Shown piece by piece: positions 5,747 to 6,387 of a DNA stretch of 6,387 bases. A program made the translations under genes and the position numbers. Below the pieces are notes generated by a model. The model ran no database searches, was not told where the DNA came from, and worked only from the letters and a program-made list of their open reading frames with translations. Position 1 is the stretch's first letter; the number at the start of each line of letters is the position of its first letter. Source of the stretch: Methanosarcinales archaeon (GTDB lineage Archaea; Halobacteriota; Methanosarcinia; Methanosarcinales; Methanocomedenaceae); NCBI GenBank assembly GCA_030614485.1, contig JAUWTY010000065.1:1-6387 (forward strand), read 5' to 3'.

Positions 5747-5985
5747 CATTCTCTCATTCATCGCATCAATAGTGAGAAAGCCTCTGTTATATCGTGTAAT
5801 TGCTTCAAGTCCCAGACTGGGCATTATTTTAACAGCAACCCAATCTGGTGCTTTGCTATTGATTTCTTGTTCAATGTGCTTGTTAAACGCTAACAAAATA
5901 CTGATTTGTCTCTTGGGATGCGTTTAAGGATATTTACAATTGTAGTAGTCTTTCCAGTTCCAGCAAGTGCGAATATCTTGGAGTT
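5747..5985 (-). pseudogene. UvrD/Rep-type (superfamily 1) helicase remnant, truncated at both ends and frameshifted
   Basis: Minus strand: KIFALAGTGKTTTIVNIL holds an SF1 Walker A box (5941-5970), followed by KRIPRDKSVF and a stop. Shifting frame at the TTTTG run (A run 5895-5898 on +) continues as LLAFNKHIEQEINSKAPDW, VAVKIMPSLGLEAITRYNRG and FLTIDAMNERML. This order (Walker A, then LAFNK, then V-x-SLG) is the N-terminal pattern of UvrD-like helicases; restoring one T gives VFLLAFNK in a single frame. Stops lie immediately upstream of KIFA, so the start is gone, and the match ends at the integrase stop, losing all later motifs. It is a dead fragment of about 80 codons, out of a normal length of many hundreds. 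Confidence 0.75.
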
Positions 5986-6220
5986 GGGTTATTACTCCAA
6001 TACTGGATGAGAAAAGCAATCACATTATCCATACTTTTAGAAATATTCTGTATGATATGAACCTGATTACTGACTACATCGATGAGATTGAAGGAGGAAA
6101 CTACACCGTATCCCTTGATAAATCGCGGACCAACAAAGTCCATTTAGTGCACTTCATGATTTGCGTTGGATTTTGGATTGTGTATCTTTTCTTGAATCAA
6201 TTGAGGGAGTCATATATTAA
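5986..6220 (+). pseudogene. Decayed coding fragment, unidentified, probable frameshift
   Basis: One + frame reads ILDEKSNHIIHTFRNILYDM, then NLITDYIDEIEGGNYTVSLD, with no ATG of its own upstream that is not inside the helicase relic. Near 6120-6150 a second frame takes over with equally protein-like sequence, SPFSALHDLRWILDCVSFLE then SIEGVIY, stop TAA 6218-6220. Together they look like the C-terminal end of one gene broken by an indel. I do not recognise the family. The first frame continues to 6293 but with less protein-like content. Transcription or function is not supported. Confidence 0.35.
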
Positions 6221-6291
6221 AGTTTCAATTCCTATTGGGTTTTCTAATACGCTGCAACAGCCATACAATCCCTCTGATATGCTGTCCATTT

Positions 6292-6316
6292 AGGGGTTCA
6301 AATCCCCCCCGAGGCT
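6292..6316 (+). pseudogene. T arm and acceptor end of a tRNA (fragment, possible second attachment site)
   Basis: AGGGG-TTCAAAT-CCCCC (6292-6308) is a T arm with one end mismatch, followed by seven bases CCGAGGC (6309-6315) and a discriminator T: exactly the 5+7+5+7+1 layout of a tRNA 3' end. The matching 5' acceptor GCCTCGG, D arm and anticodon arm are absent upstream, so only the 3' end remains. The isotype cannot be told. It lies on the opposite strand from the tRNA-Leu fragments and is unrelated to them in sequence. Confidence 0.55.
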
Positions 6317-6324
6317 CTTAAAAT

Positions 6325-6334
6325 CTTTTTATAA
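6325..6334 (+). promoter_or_regulatory. Candidate TATA box or T-run terminator near the right edge
   Basis: CTTTTTATAA follows AAAAT and would place a transcription start near 6356-6360, suggesting a gene beginning beyond the window. The same T5 run could instead be the terminator of the former tRNA whose 3' end lies at 6316. The sequence alone does not decide. Confidence 0.3.
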
Positions 6335-6387
6335 CCCCGAATATTGATTGCGATTATTTAGAATATTGGATTGGGGTTTAGCACCAG

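Noticed and set aside
5742..5927. 61-codon + strand frame after the integrase
   Set aside because: It is the antisense of the helicase relic, whose minus-strand reading has a recognisable Walker A and LAFNK order.
6333..6378. Inverted repeat AACCCC / GGGGTT with inner AATATT copies
   Set aside because: The arms are 6 bp with a 34-base gap and the inner matches are unequally spaced; too weak in AT-rich DNA to call a terminal repeat or hairpin.

Overview
The window comes from a euryarchaeon, most likely of the Methanosarcinales/ANME-2 type (inference). It carries an archaeosine synthase (ArcS) and a fibrillarin. Its tRNA-Leu relics have the archaeal long-variable-arm form. Its tyrosine recombinase has the zinc-ribbon and coiled-coil tail that I know from Methanosarcinales integrases. 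Several starts look leaderless, with an AT-rich box about 26 nt upstream.

The left part (1-2470) is ordinary chromosome. The first 438 residues of arcS run leftwards off the window edge. Divergent from it is complete flpA (fibrillarin, the C/D-box sRNP 2'-O-methylase). Next comes a small Lys-rich ORF of 45 codons closed by a stem-loop and ten T residues. Both main genes act in RNA modification.

The right part (2471-6387) is an accessory integration hotspot. Two tRNA-Leu(UAG) 3'-half fragments (2473-2528 and 4321-4376, both minus strand, 51 of 55 positions identical) bracket a single gene. That gene encodes a STAND-type archaeal ATPase with a winged helix and a C-terminal PD-(D/E)XK nuclease-like domain (DUF234 architecture). 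Its promoter holds four ATGCAT-type sites at exactly 15-bp spacing. Just right of the second fragment is an intact tyrosine integrase gene. Its stop codon abuts a truncated, frameshifted UvrD/Rep-type helicase remnant. Further decayed coding sequence and a T-arm/acceptor fragment of a different tRNA follow.

The most telling detail is in the two tRNA-Leu fragments. Each has one mismatch in the anticodon stem (G-G in one, C-C in the other), and exchanging halves across the anticodon loop repairs both. This is the pattern expected of hybrid attL/attR sites made by crossover in the anticodon loop. The likely history is integrase-mediated insertion(s) at a tRNA-Leu gene, leaving the ATPase as a one-gene cassette between attachment sites. 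No intact tRNA, CRISPR array, insertion sequence or rRNA is visible.
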